From Nostoc sp. XA010 (GTDB taxonomy: Bacteria > Cyanobacteriota > Cyanobacteriia > Cyanobacteriales > Nostocaceae): 64,000 nucleotides of DNA. Both the position numbers and the translations under genes were made by a program. The stretch lies in assembly GCF_020829625.1 (NCBI RefSeq), contig NZ_JAIVFX010000024.1, positions 1 through 64,000 of the forward strand, read 5' to 3'. Positions 52,093-61,276 of the stretch are shown piece by piece (position 1 is the stretch's first letter; each line of letters opens with the position of its first letter). The notes under the pieces were generated by a model. That model was not told where the DNA came from. It ran no database searches and worked only from the letters and a program-made list of their open reading frames with translations.

Positions 52093-52890
52093 TCACACCT
52101 GATGAACTAATTTCCAACTCACCATCATTAAGATGGTATAAATGATAAACCGTAGTGGGCGTTGCGGAGCTACCTGGCAGATTTTAGCGCCTACTAACAC
52201 CCCTGGAACAGAGCCTAGCCATATAGGTACAACCAGACGCCAATCAACTGTTCCCAAGCTGAGGTGGCCAAGAGCAGTAAACAGCAGTAAAATTGCTGCG
52301 TGTGAAATATCTGTACCTACTAACTTCCGTGCATCAAGCCGGAAAAACCCAATCAGCACCAGGGCAAACATTGAACCTGATGAGACACTAGTTAAACCAA
52401 CCAAACAGCCTAAAATTGCTCCCAAAGTGATTGTTACACACCGACCAAAGTTAGTTTCTAAGTCTAATTTTGGCAGTTCGGGTAAATTAAATTTGGGGAA
52501 AAAAGTTAATAGTAGCAATTGCACTAGTGCTAATACTGTGACTAACAAAATCATCAAACCAAGCAAACGAAGCAAGATGCTATCCAGGTTATACTCACCT
52601 GTACGTTTAAGAAAGTGCAAAATCCCCACGCCGAACAGTGAGCCTGGAACACTCCCAAAAGCCAGCCATTTAACAACTGTTGTGTCAAGGGTTTTCTGTT
52701 CCCAATGCTTGACGCTACCAACAATCTTCATCAATGTGGCAGCCACAACATCAGAACTTACAGCGATAGAAGGCGGAACCTGAAAAACAAAAATCAACAT
52801 GGGGGTGATGAGAGAGGCTCCGCCAATTCCCGTCAAACCAACGATGATACCAACAAAAAAGCTTAAGAACGGTAGTAATAAATATTCCAT
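52093..52890 (-). CDS. TauE/SafE family permease
   Basis: A 265-residue membrane protein of the sulfite exporter TauE/SafE family with about eight hydrophobic spans. FFVGIIVGLTGIGGASLITPML is the family N-terminal motif and LGCLVGLTSVSSGSMFALVL its second repeat, giving the usual inverted duplication. Members move sulfur compounds or other anions; the substrate is not known here. ATG 52890 is chosen over an upstream TTG. Converges with the CadD-like gene. Confidence 0.88.
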   Translation of the reverse strand: MEYLLLPFLSFFVGIIVGLTGIGGASLITPMLIFVFQVPPSIAVSSDVVAATLMKIVGSVKHWEQKTLDTTVVKWLAFGSVPGSLFGVGILHFLKRTGEYNLDSILLRLLGLMILLVTVLALVQLLLLTFFPKFNLPELPKLDLETNFGRCVTITLGAILGCLVGLTSVSSGSMFALVLIGFFRLDARKLVGTDISHAAILLLFTALGHLSLGTVDWRLVVPIWLGSVPGVLVGAKICQVAPQRPLRFIIYTILMMVSWKLVHQV

Positions 52891-53314
52891 ACTCTTCGGG
52901 GGTTTCAACAATCAGTTATGAGTTATCAAAGTCCTGTTGAGTCTCCCACTTCTATTAAGTGAGCAACATAGGGTTTAAATCTCCAAACAAAGCCTTAATA
53001 ACTGTTCACTGACTTAACTACGAGCAGCTATAACTGAAAATCAGCTAAAGCTTTACTGCTAGAGAGCAGCAATTGTGCCAAACTATAGCCCAGCCGTAGA
53101 CGGAGCTAGTCATGCCAAGTTATTGTGTTTCTCTAGGGATGAGTGACACAAAGGTTATCCAGCTAAAAGTTAGGGCAGAGGATTCCTGGACAACTTAAAA
53201 CCTGTCTGGAAGTTTTTGGTAGCATGACTGACATTTAGCTGAAACAGGCTGTGATAACTGCTTATGGGTCAGTTGCTCTGCTAAATTCAACTTATAACTG
53301 GTTTTTTGCGGTTT

Positions 53315-53362
53315 TACATGTAAAAGGCGGTAAGGCGATGCACTTACCGTATTTTACTTGTA
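53315..53362. repeat. long imperfect hairpin
   Basis: CGGTAAG (53328-53334) pairs with CTTACCG (53343-53349) around an 8-base loop; TAAAA with TTTTA and TACA with TGTA extend the stem across two 2-base internal loops. The total stem is 16 pairs plus loops. The regular form suggests a structured RNA or repeat; no known family recognised. Confidence 0.5.
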
Positions 53363-53549
53363 AGCATGAGTAAACGTCCAGCGTATTCGTGTTGTATCTT
53401 GCGAAATATCTGCATAAAGAGGGAGGAGTGGGGAGTGGAAGTAGGGAGCAGGGGAGGTAGGGGGAGAATAATAATGCCTAATGCGTAGTTAAGAACTCAG
53501 CGCTGAAAAATACTTGACTTTAAAGCACTTCTCGCGGTAGTTTAAAAAA

Positions 53550-53563
53550 ACCATTCGGTCGGT
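53550..53563. promoter_or_regulatory. possible TetR operator
   Basis: ACCATTCGGTCGGT is partly palindromic and resembles ACCGACCGGTCGGT-type operators of AcrR/TetR regulators. It lies 177 bp before the TetR gene, so autoregulation is plausible but unproven. Confidence 0.4.
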
Positions 53564-53739
53564 AATATTTTATTTACAGCAATTTTCAATTCAATAAATT
53601 ACCTTACTCCCCACTATTAAAGTCAGGAGTGAGGAGTGAGAAGTTAGCAGTGAGGAGTGAGAAATAAAAATTCATAACTCTTAACTCCTAACTCCTAACT
53701 CCCCACTCCCTATAGTCCATTCATCTAAAAATCGCTGTA

Positions 53740-54372
53740 ATGTCCAAAGGCGAGGAAACAAAAAGCAGAATTCTCCACCAAGCAGCAGAACTGTTTAACC
53801 AACAGGGATATGCAGGCTCATCAATGTCAGACATCATGCGTGTTACGGGATTGCAGAAAGGAGGAATTTACAATCACTTCCAAAGCAAAGATGATCTCGC
53901 GCTACAGGCTTTTGACTTTGCGATCGCTCGCATCCATCAGCATACTAGATTTGCATTACGAAGCAAACACCACTCTGTAGAACGCCTGCAAGCAATCATT
54001 GACGTATTTAGTAGCTTTACAGAAAATCCACCTATCAAGGGAGGGTGTCCACTGCTGAATACTGCTGTGGAGAGTGATGATGCTCATCCGGCGTTGCGGG
54101 AACGCGCTCAACAAGCGATGAATTCTTGGCTGCATCTGATTCGTCGAATTATTGAAACGGGAATTAAAAAGGGTGAAATTCGCCCTGAAGTTAGTGCTGA
54201 TGAAATCCCTACTATCATAATTGCAACATTAGAAGGAGCAGTAATGATGAGCAAGCTTTATGGAGATTCAATTTACATGCACAGGGTTATTAATCACCTG
54301 AATCAATATTTAGAGACTCACCTGAGAATATATAGCAAAAATAATCAGATAGAAAATAATGCTACTAAATAA
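53740..54372 (+). CDS. TetR family transcriptional regulator
   Basis: A 210-residue TetR-type repressor. The N-terminal helix-turn-helix is clear: ILHQAAELFNQQGYAGSSMS, IMRVTGLQKGGIYNHFQSKD. The C-terminal ligand domain holds GGCPLLNTAVESDDAHPALRE, a pattern seen in a subgroup with a conserved Cys (KGGCPLLN). Ligand unknown. Its 3' end overlaps the thioesterase gene by 14 bp, so it likely regulates that gene too. Confidence 0.92.
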   Translation: MSKGEETKSRILHQAAELFNQQGYAGSSMSDIMRVTGLQKGGIYNHFQSKDDLALQAFDFAIARIHQHTRFALRSKHHSVERLQAIIDVFSSFTENPPIKGGCPLLNTAVESDDAHPALRERAQQAMNSWLHLIRRIIETGIKKGEIRPEVSADEIPTIIIATLEGAVMMSKLYGDSIYMHRVINHLNQYLETHLRIYSKNNQIENNATK

Positions 54373-54808
54373 TAATTTGCACAGACCATTAGAAGTAGTA
54401 TTAGAAATTCCTGTAAAAACATACGACATTGATTTTATGGGAATCGTGAGTAATATTGTGTATATCAGATGGCTTGAGGATTTACGTTTAAAGTTTTTAG
54501 ATGAACACTGGCAACTCAATCAACAAATTGAGCAAGGATATGCGCCTGTTTTAGCTGGAACTGAAATTGAATATAAACGTTCGATAAAAATTATCGATCG
54601 AGTAATTGGACGTTTATGGCTAAGTAACTTAGGACGGTTGAAGTGGACTGTACAAGCTGAAATTTTATCTAACAATGAGTTAGCAGCAGTAGCTACCCAG
54701 AAAGGCGCTTTTGTTAGTTTACAAAATAGTCGTCCTATTCCCATTCCAGAGGAATTACAGAAGAAATATTTCGAGCATCAAAAAAAGAATTTGAAAGACT
54801 ATTTATAA
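54359..54808 (+). CDS. hotdog-fold acyl-CoA thioesterase
   Basis: A 149-residue 4HBT-type thioesterase. The catalytic region is TYDIDFMGIVSNIVYIRWLE, a variant of the DxDxxGxVxNxxY motif. The rest follows the hotdog fold (EYKRSIKIIDRVIGRLWLS, AVATQKGAFVSL). The substrate is unknown. It starts inside the end of the TetR gene, indicating an operon. Confidence 0.85.
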   Translation: MLLNNNLHRPLEVVLEIPVKTYDIDFMGIVSNIVYIRWLEDLRLKFLDEHWQLNQQIEQGYAPVLAGTEIEYKRSIKIIDRVIGRLWLSNLGRLKWTVQAEILSNNELAAVATQKGAFVSLQNSRPIPIPEELQKKYFEHQKKNLKDYL

Positions 54809-55023
54809 ATTAATACGCTTGAGTTAAAATTGATCCTCCCTAACCCTCCTTAAAAAGGAGGGAACTAGAGCAAGCCTTTTTAAGGTGATACAATAAAATT
54901 CTAGTTCGTAGTGAGCCATTCATCGCTCATAGCATTTATCAGGACTAAAGTCCTTACTACAAACTTTAATTTATTTGCGTCTAGCTACTGAAAGAATAAG
55001 AGGCTATTTTAAAACACACCAAT

Positions 55024-55803
55024 TTACTTAGCACTAGCCAATATATTTTCGATATCTGCTAGCTGCACCACTCCTGAAAAACTTGGACTATTAATTACAA
55101 AAAAAGGTGTGCCAGAAACAGCTAATTTCTCAGCTAGTTGAATATCTTTTGTAATTGCGGGATTAGCAAGAGTAAGGTCGCGTTTAAATTTACCTAAATC
55201 TAGATTGAGCTTTTTAGCAATATCTAAATATAACGCCTGACCTAGCTGCTTTTGATTAGTAAATAGCGCATCATGATATTCCCAGAATTTGCCTTGCTGA
55301 TGCGCCGCCCAAGCTGCTGTTGCAGCTGGCAATGCTTCAGCATGAATTGAAATTAACGGTAAATTCTTGTAAACTAATTTTATCTTATCTGGATATTTTC
55401 CTAACAATTCTTTCAATGTTTTATGCGCCTCAGCACAGTAAGGACATTGAAAATCTGAAAATTCTATTAGCAAAGTTTTTGATTTAGTTGAACCTGTGGT
55501 GGGAGATTGACCAATCACGCTTTGAGGATTCGTCTTTAAATCCTGTAAAAATCCTTGCTGTTCTTGCTTGACTTTCTGTTGTTGTTGCTGTTGATAGGCT
55601 TGAACAGATTCGATAATTGCTTCTGGATGTTCGCGGATAATTTGTAATACTTGCTGTTCTAACTGCGGATCAATACGGCTAGCAGCTTGTGCAGGAAATG
55701 ACCAGGTAACAACCCAAACTAGTAGACCTATTGCTGTCCAAGTACGTAGATACTGAAATAAGGGAGTAAAACAATCAAAGAATGTACGCATACAAAAACT
55801 CAT
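55024..55803 (-). CDS. DsbA-like thiol-disulfide oxidoreductase
   Basis: A 259-residue exported protein. A signal peptide or anchor spans about residues 18-41 (AIGLLVWVVTWSFPAQAA). Next is a Gln-rich linker (YQQQQQQKVKQEQQ), then a DsbA-like thioredoxin domain: IEFSDFQCPYCAEAHKTLKE has the CPYC centre, and AVSGTPFFVINSPSFSG has the cis-Pro. It likely acts on disulfides in the periplasm or thylakoid lumen. Separate transcript; the 161-bp gap to ubiA has a CCTCAACAACCCC-type repeat. Confidence 0.88.
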   Translation of the reverse strand: MSFCMRTFFDCFTPLFQYLRTWTAIGLLVWVVTWSFPAQAASRIDPQLEQQVLQIIREHPEAIIESVQAYQQQQQQKVKQEQQGFLQDLKTNPQSVIGQSPTTGSTKSKTLLIEFSDFQCPYCAEAHKTLKELLGKYPDKIKLVYKNLPLISIHAEALPAATAAWAAHQQGKFWEYHDALFTNQKQLGQALYLDIAKKLNLDLGKFKRDLTLANPAITKDIQLAEKLAVSGTPFFVINSPSFSGVVQLADIENILASAK

Positions 55804-55964
55804 AAATATTTTTTGTTTCAGCTATAGACACGCATTCGCTTCTACTTAAGAGTAATATCATGTCCGCTTTATTACTTATTAAACCTCAACAACCCCACCC
55901 CGCCTCCGGGGAGAGGCTAGAGGTGGGGTATAACTAATTACCCGAACTTGATATAAGCTTTAAT

Positions 55965-56846
55965 TTAAAAAGAGCCAGCAATCATCCCAGCAAGTAAAAT
56001 AAAACCAATCCAGACGTTTTGCCGGAACATCTGACCATAAACAGGATTAGGTAAGTCTCGCTGTGTTAATCGCACAGACTGCCAAACCCATCCAATAGTA
56101 GCAACTGCAAGGCTAATCCAGAAGGCTAAGTGCAGATGTATGAGTACACCTAACCAAGCCAATAACAAGATTGTGCCAGCAAAGAAAATTCCAATAGCTA
56201 CAGGGGCATAATTCCCAAAAAATAGAGCGCTAGAATTAATACCAATGCGGCGATCGTCTTCCTTGTCGCTCATTGCATAAACAGTATCAAATCCTAATGT
56301 CCATAGTACAGTCGCGCCCCAAAGTAACCAAGTTGGTTGGGAGATGCTTTGTGTGACTGCACTCCAGCTAATCAACACGCCGAAACCCCAAGCAATGGAA
56401 AGCACCAGTTGCGGTACAGGAAACACCCGCTTTGCACCTGGATAAAGCAAAATTACGGGCACTGCTGCCACGCATAACCAGAAACTCAGGGGGTTAAGAT
56501 AAAATGCCAGGATAGCTGCACATGCTAGGGATACGATCGCAACTACAATCCCAACTTTCACAGACAAGGCGCGAGAAGCGAGGGGGCGATCGCGTGTTCT
56601 TTCTACTTCTGGATCAATATCCCGATCCCACAAATCATTGACTACACATCCGGCGGCACTCGTAGCCAGAGTACCTAATATAATCACACCAACCAGAGGT
56701 AAAGGCGGTTTCCCAGAAGCTGCCAAAAACACAGCCCAAAGGGCAGGAATCATTAAAATTAACCGTCCTTCTGGTTTATGCCAGCGCAAAAGCCGGACAA
56801 TTACAAGCCAAACTGGTTCCTGGGGGCGTTCTGGCGTCCTTAACAT
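55965..56846 (-). CDS. ubiA: 4-hydroxybenzoate polyprenyltransferase
   Basis: A 293-residue UbiA-family membrane prenyltransferase with about eight or nine spans. In cyanobacteria the group makes the prenylated head group of plastoquinone. The first Mg/diphosphate motif is NDLWDRDID (residues 70-78), the second YAMSDKEDD. GYP-like and SWSAVT segments fit the solanesyl-type enzymes. Length is normal. Divergent from ppx. Confidence 0.93.
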   Translation of the reverse strand: MLRTPERPQEPVWLVIVRLLRWHKPEGRLILMIPALWAVFLAASGKPPLPLVGVIILGTLATSAAGCVVNDLWDRDIDPEVERTRDRPLASRALSVKVGIVVAIVSLACAAILAFYLNPLSFWLCVAAVPVILLYPGAKRVFPVPQLVLSIAWGFGVLISWSAVTQSISQPTWLLWGATVLWTLGFDTVYAMSDKEDDRRIGINSSALFFGNYAPVAIGIFFAGTILLLAWLGVLIHLHLAFWISLAVATIGWVWQSVRLTQRDLPNPVYGQMFRQNVWIGFILLAGMIAGSF

Positions 56847-57164
56847 AAGAGTGGGGAGTGGGGAGTGGGGAGTGGGGGGTAGGGTATGGGGAGTGCGGAG
56901 AGGGTATTATATTTAGGATTGTGTATTAAGAAAACTTTTCTTTAGTTTCTATTCCCTACTCTCTACTCCCTATTCCCTAATTCACACTTCTTTACATCTA
57001 TAGAATAACGTTATTTGTTATTTGTAAAAACATAACCTCAAGTGCCAACTTTAAATATTTTTAAATAGTCACTAGGTTAGGAGCAGTAGAGTGAATATAC
57101 TTAGGTGTCAGCTACCCCAACATACCACCGTTTGCCATCATTTCTTATAAAGAGAGAAAACTAG
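56847..57164. other. ubiA-ppx divergent intergenic region
   Basis: A 318-bp gap that must carry both promoters. Near 56852-56900 are tandem GTGGGGA heptamers, and near 56950 TATTCCCTACTCTCTACTCC-type repeats. No gene seen. Confidence 0.6.
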
Positions 57165-58814
57165 ATGCTGAATTTAGCTTCTAGCTGGGAGAGTGTTCCA
57201 ACTCAACCATCTAAGCAAGACCGGATTATTGCTGCCATTGACCTGGGAACAAATTCTCTACACATGGTAGTAGTCAAGATTGATCCCACACTACCAGCTT
57301 TCAGCATTATCGCCAGAGAAAAAGAAACTGTAAGATTAGGCGATCGCAATCTTAAGAGTGGGGAACTTAAACCAGAGATAATTGAAAAGGCGATCGCTGC
57401 TTTAGGACGCTTTCAAGAAGTTGCCAAAACTACCAATGCTGAAACAATCATTGCTGTGGCAACTAGCGCTGTGCGAGAAGCCCCCAATGGGAAAGATTTT
57501 TTGCAGAGAGTAAAAACGGACTTGGGTTTAAGTGTTGACTTGATTTCTGGTCAAGAAGAAGCGCGAAGAATCTACCTTGGCGTTCTGTCGGGGATGGAAT
57601 TTAACAACCAGCCCCATACCATTATTGATATTGGCGGTGGTTCCACAGAGTTAATTTTGGGCGATAGTCACCAAGCACGGACTCTCACCAGTACCAAAGT
57701 TGGTGCAGTGCGACTCACTAGCGAGTTAATCACCACCGACCCCATCAGTAACACTGAGTTTCAGTATCTGCAATCCTATACACGTGGGATGTTAGAACGT
57801 TCTGTGGATGAGATACTAGCAAACCTAGAGTTTGGGGAATCTCCCCGTTTGGTAGGTACATCTGGCACAATTGAAACCCTGGCGATGATTGATGCACGAG
57901 AAAAGTCGGGTGTTATTCCTTCGACTCTCAATGGCTATAAGTTCAGTCTTAAAGACTTGCAAGAGTTGGTAAATCGCTTGCGGAAACTGAGTTACTCAGA
58001 AAGGGCTGCAATTCCCGGTATGCCAGAGAAGCGGGCTGAAGTTATACTTGCTGGTGCAGTAATATTACAGGAAGCAATGACCCTTTTGGGTAGGGAATCG
58101 GTAACAGTTTGTGAGCGTTCCTTGCGGGAAGGCGTAATCGTAGACTGGATGCTAACCCACGGTTTAATTGAAGATAAGCTGCGCTACCAAAGTTCAGTTC
58201 GGGAACGCAATATACTCAAAGTCGCTAATAAATACCACGTCAATTTAGAATATAGCGATCGCGTGGCAAAATTTGCTGAGAGTTTATTTGACCAAACTCA
58301 AGGTACGTTACACCACTGGGGATCAGACGAGCGACAATTGCTATGGGCAGCTGCAATATTACACAATTGCGGTCATTATGTCAGCCATTCGTCTCACCAC
58401 AAGCACTCTTACTATCTAATTCGCAATGGTGAATTACTGGGTTATACAGAAACTGAGATTGAAATTATAGCCAATTTAGCGCGTTATCATCGCAAATCTC
58501 CGCCTAAGAAAAAACATGAAAATTCCCAGATTTTGCTAAATAAACACCAGCGACAAATGGTCAGTCAATTGAGTGCAATTTTAAGATTGGCAGTGGCATT
58601 AGATAGACGACAAATTGGTGCGATCGCGCAAGTCCAATGTGAGTATTATCCACAATTTCAGCAGGTGAATTTGCTGATTTTTCCATCTCAACCTGATGAT
58701 GATTGTGCTTTAGAACTTTGGAGCTTAGATTATAAAAAAGGAGTATTTGAGGAAGAATTTGGAGTGAAATTAGTAGCGACTTTAGAAAAGTCTAGCGTTG
58801 CTAAATTGTCTTAG
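57165..58814 (+). CDS. ppx: exopolyphosphatase (Ppx/GppA family)
   Basis: A 549-residue enzyme that releases phosphate from polyphosphate or hydrolyses pppGpp. The phosphate-binding DLGTNSLHMVVVKI (residues about 26-39), ISGQEEARRIYLGVL, DIGGGSTELILG and VGTSGTIETLAMI are typical of the ASKHA fold. The C-terminal HD-like part (ILHNCGHYVSHSSHHKHSYY) is also present. Length is normal. The next 470 bp have no gene, only inverted repeats. Confidence 0.93.
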   Translation: MLNLASSWESVPTQPSKQDRIIAAIDLGTNSLHMVVVKIDPTLPAFSIIAREKETVRLGDRNLKSGELKPEIIEKAIAALGRFQEVAKTTNAETIIAVATSAVREAPNGKDFLQRVKTDLGLSVDLISGQEEARRIYLGVLSGMEFNNQPHTIIDIGGGSTELILGDSHQARTLTSTKVGAVRLTSELITTDPISNTEFQYLQSYTRGMLERSVDEILANLEFGESPRLVGTSGTIETLAMIDAREKSGVIPSTLNGYKFSLKDLQELVNRLRKLSYSERAAIPGMPEKRAEVILAGAVILQEAMTLLGRESVTVCERSLREGVIVDWMLTHGLIEDKLRYQSSVRERNILKVANKYHVNLEYSDRVAKFAESLFDQTQGTLHHWGSDERQLLWAAAILHNCGHYVSHSSHHKHSYYLIRNGELLGYTETEIEIIANLARYHRKSPPKKKHENSQILLNKHQRQMVSQLSAILRLAVALDRRQIGAIAQVQCEYYPQFQQVNLLIFPSQPDDDCALELWSLDYKKGVFEEEFGVKLVATLEKSSVAKLS

Positions 58815-59284
58815 AAAGTAGCGTGCGTTAACGTAGTTTAACGCACCTAGTAAATGTATAAACGCATATATATGCGTCACTACAAATTATCGTATTCGAC
58901 GCATTTGCTTTCAAAATTTCAGTTAATTCATATAGGTTTCATCATACTTTAGGATGGATTGAGAAACTACCTAAAGAAATAGTTTAAAAACCAAAATTAG
59001 AATTACAATCACATGTATAGTTAATAGTCTATTTACTCTAGGTTATGTTGCTATTGGATATCTAAGCTGGGAAAACTTAGATATCCTTATATAGAATTTT
59101 AATTAAGCAGGGTTAATTGGTCGGTTCTCTGAATTTGAGAAGAGTCACGCTTCAGCATAGAGCCTGTGTTCCATTATTGTGATAATTCATCAGCGTTGGG
59201 AGCTATGAGCGATATCAAATGGTTGAGGTAAAAACCTAATGAATTTATCTGTAGCATAAAACTTTACCTCAGTTAAGTTAGGAT
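58815..59284. other. 470-bp region with inverted repeats, no gene
   Basis: Contains ACGCATATATATGCGT (about 58862-58877) and a stem with 11-base arms GGATATCTAAG / CTTAGATATCC (59056-59086). Either could terminate ppx. No coding frame recognised. Confidence 0.5.
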
Positions 59285-59503
59285 GTGCTGATTGAAAATG
59301 AACAAGATGGCAGGGTTAGTGCAACAGTACTAGGCTTGCCAGATTTTAAAAGCTTTGGTGCGAGTAAAGAAGAAGCACTAGATAAACTAATTCAGCTTTT
59401 ACAAGAGCGAAAACCAGAAATATCGAGTAAGAGAATTACAGAGCAAGGATTTTCTGGATTTTCAAGGAATTCAGGCAATCCTACAGACATGGGATGCTTT
59501 TAA
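59285..59503 (+). pseudogene. HicB-like antitoxin fragment
   Basis: A 72-codon frame from GTG. The first 45 codons (LIENEQDGRVSATVLGLPDF, then SFGASKEEALDKLIQLLQER) match the HicB-like/type II antitoxin fold. An in-frame stop lies directly upstream and the last 25 codons lose family character, so both ends appear truncated. No HicA toxin lies beside it. Could be a short real gene. The following 337 bp to the EamA gene hold a GCTACGCG/CGCCAGAGG-type repeat and nothing else seen. Confidence 0.5.
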
Positions 59504-59840
59504 ATTGAATCAACTGGTCTGAAGACGAATCACTTACATTACTAACTTAAATAAATTACTTTAACAGTAGTTTATACAGGTATAAACACTAATGCGTATT
59601 TGCCTGATTTAAAGCGTTTGTGCTTATTCCTTGGTATAGCGTTTTAAAGCTATCCATCTCATTACAATCTTCAATTTCCTGTAATCTTAGGTACATCAGA
59701 GTACTCTTTCCTTCTCTTTGAAACGCTACGCGATGGTGCAAAGCACTCGCCAGAGGTTATGCCTACGCAAAACTACATAATTTCGGTAAAATTGGGTAAA
59801 GCAATTTTTGCGCTTGTTAAACAAAGGCATCAGCAAACCC

Positions 59841-60908
59841 ATGCAACTGAAACTCAGTGCATCTAAACTTCCCTTCGCCCCTCTCCTCTTAATTGCCCCC
59901 TTTTTCCTATGGGGGACGGCAATGGTAGCCATGAAAGGAGTGATACCCCATACCACACCGCTATTCATGGCAGGTGTGCGTCTGATACCAGCAGGGATGT
60001 TAATTCTGATTGCAGCAGCATTCATGGGTAAACCCCACCCGAAGGGTTGGGCTGCATGGCTGTGGATTGCCTTATTTGCCCTCGTAGATGGGACGCTGTT
60101 TCAAGGCTTTTTAGCAGAGGGATTAGTTAGAACCACTGCGGGGTTAGGGTCTGTGATGATTGACTCGCAACCCTTGGCAGTTGCCTTACTATCGTTGTGG
60201 CTATTCCAAGAACACATTGGTTTTTGGGGATGGCTGGGGCTGGGCTTAGGTGTAACAGGCATTAGTTTAATTGGCTTACCTGATGAGTTGATTTTACATT
60301 TTCTCGACTCAGGCGCAAATATCACAATTGGCAATTGGCAAGATTTGTTTGCTAGTGGTGAGTGGTTGATGCTGTTAGCAGCCCTATCAATGGCAGTGGG
60401 AACAGTGTTGATTCGATTTGTGTGCCGACATGCTGACCCAGTAACTGCCACGGGCTGGCACATGATTTTGGGTGGATTGCCACTATGGGGAGTTTCATCA
60501 GTTATCGAATCCCAGCAATGGGAGAATCTAGGAGCATCTGATTTAGTGGCTTTGGGTTATGCTACCGTATTTGGCAGTGCGATCGCCTACGGGTTATTCT
60601 TCTACTTTGCCTCTAGTGGCAGTCTCACCAGTCTTAGTTCCCTTACCTTCCTTACACCCGTCTTTGCCCTATTATTCGGCAATCTCTTCCTATCAGAAGT
60701 CCTCAGTCCGTTGCAGTGGGTCGGTGTTTTCCTAACTTTAATCAGTATCTATCTTATTAACCAACGTGATACTTTAGCAGCGCAAAACGACACAGTTACT
60801 GTCGGCGAGATAGCTAATATACAGCAACCAGTTTTAGAAGCATCTGCTAAAAAATTAAACCCCATAGCTTTAGGAGTGAGAGAATCTGAACGAGAAATTT
60901 TACCCTAA
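59841..60908 (+). CDS. EamA/DMT family transporter
   Basis: A 355-residue integral membrane protein with two EamA repeats, ten hydrophobic spans in all. FFLWGTAMVAMKGVIPHTTP opens the first repeat; SMAVGTVLIRFVCRHADPVT the second; SSLTFLTPVFALLFGNLFLSE is the conserved end motif. It probably exports metabolites; substrate unknown. Start ATG 59841 is preferred to TTG 59808. A hydrophilic tail of about 40 residues follows the last span. The following 370 bp hold GTAATTCGTAATTCG and palindromic repeats. Confidence 0.9.
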   Translation: MQLKLSASKLPFAPLLLIAPFFLWGTAMVAMKGVIPHTTPLFMAGVRLIPAGMLILIAAAFMGKPHPKGWAAWLWIALFALVDGTLFQGFLAEGLVRTTAGLGSVMIDSQPLAVALLSLWLFQEHIGFWGWLGLGLGVTGISLIGLPDELILHFLDSGANITIGNWQDLFASGEWLMLLAALSMAVGTVLIRFVCRHADPVTATGWHMILGGLPLWGVSSVIESQQWENLGASDLVALGYATVFGSAIAYGLFFYFASSGSLTSLSSLTFLTPVFALLFGNLFLSEVLSPLQWVGVFLTLISIYLINQRDTLAAQNDTVTVGEIANIQQPVLEASAKKLNPIALGVRESEREILP

Positions 60909-61276
60909 CTGGTAATTCGTAATTCGTAATGACGCTCGTGACACTCGTGACGCTCGTTGACTCGCTAACGCTGCGCTATCTATCGCCTTTGGCGTCTCCC
61001 CTTCTCCCAAAGGGAGAGGCTAGCACCAAGGGAGAAGACTCGCTAACGTAATCCGTAATTTGCAATTCAGTAGAGAGATGAGAAAGATAACAGAGAATTG
61101 CAGACAACATGACAAGAGGTGAGAAGTTACATAAGTCTTTCCCCTTGTCTCCCATTCTCCTTGTCCTCTTCTCAATGCCCAATACCCAATAAAAAAATGA
61201 CCCTTAACATTTGCTAATCTTGAAGGTATTGTGGTATCGAATATTTCAAAAGTACCTTCAGGCTGAAACTTGCAAT

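Larger units (their letters stand above)
52891..53739. other. 849-bp non-coding region upstream of the TetR gene
   Basis: No gene seen. It includes a strong hairpin (53315-53362), a TetR-type half-palindrome (53550-53563), and CTCCTAACTCC / GAGTGAGAAG repeats near 53630-53705. Confidence 0.5.

Noticed and set aside
52142..52783. 213-codon frame on the plus strand
   Set aside because: It is antisense to a clear TauE/SafE gene with hydrophobic spans and family motifs; the plus-strand product is Ser/Lys/Asn-rich with no family.
60101..60463. 120-codon minus-strand frame
   Set aside because: Antisense to the EamA transporter gene.
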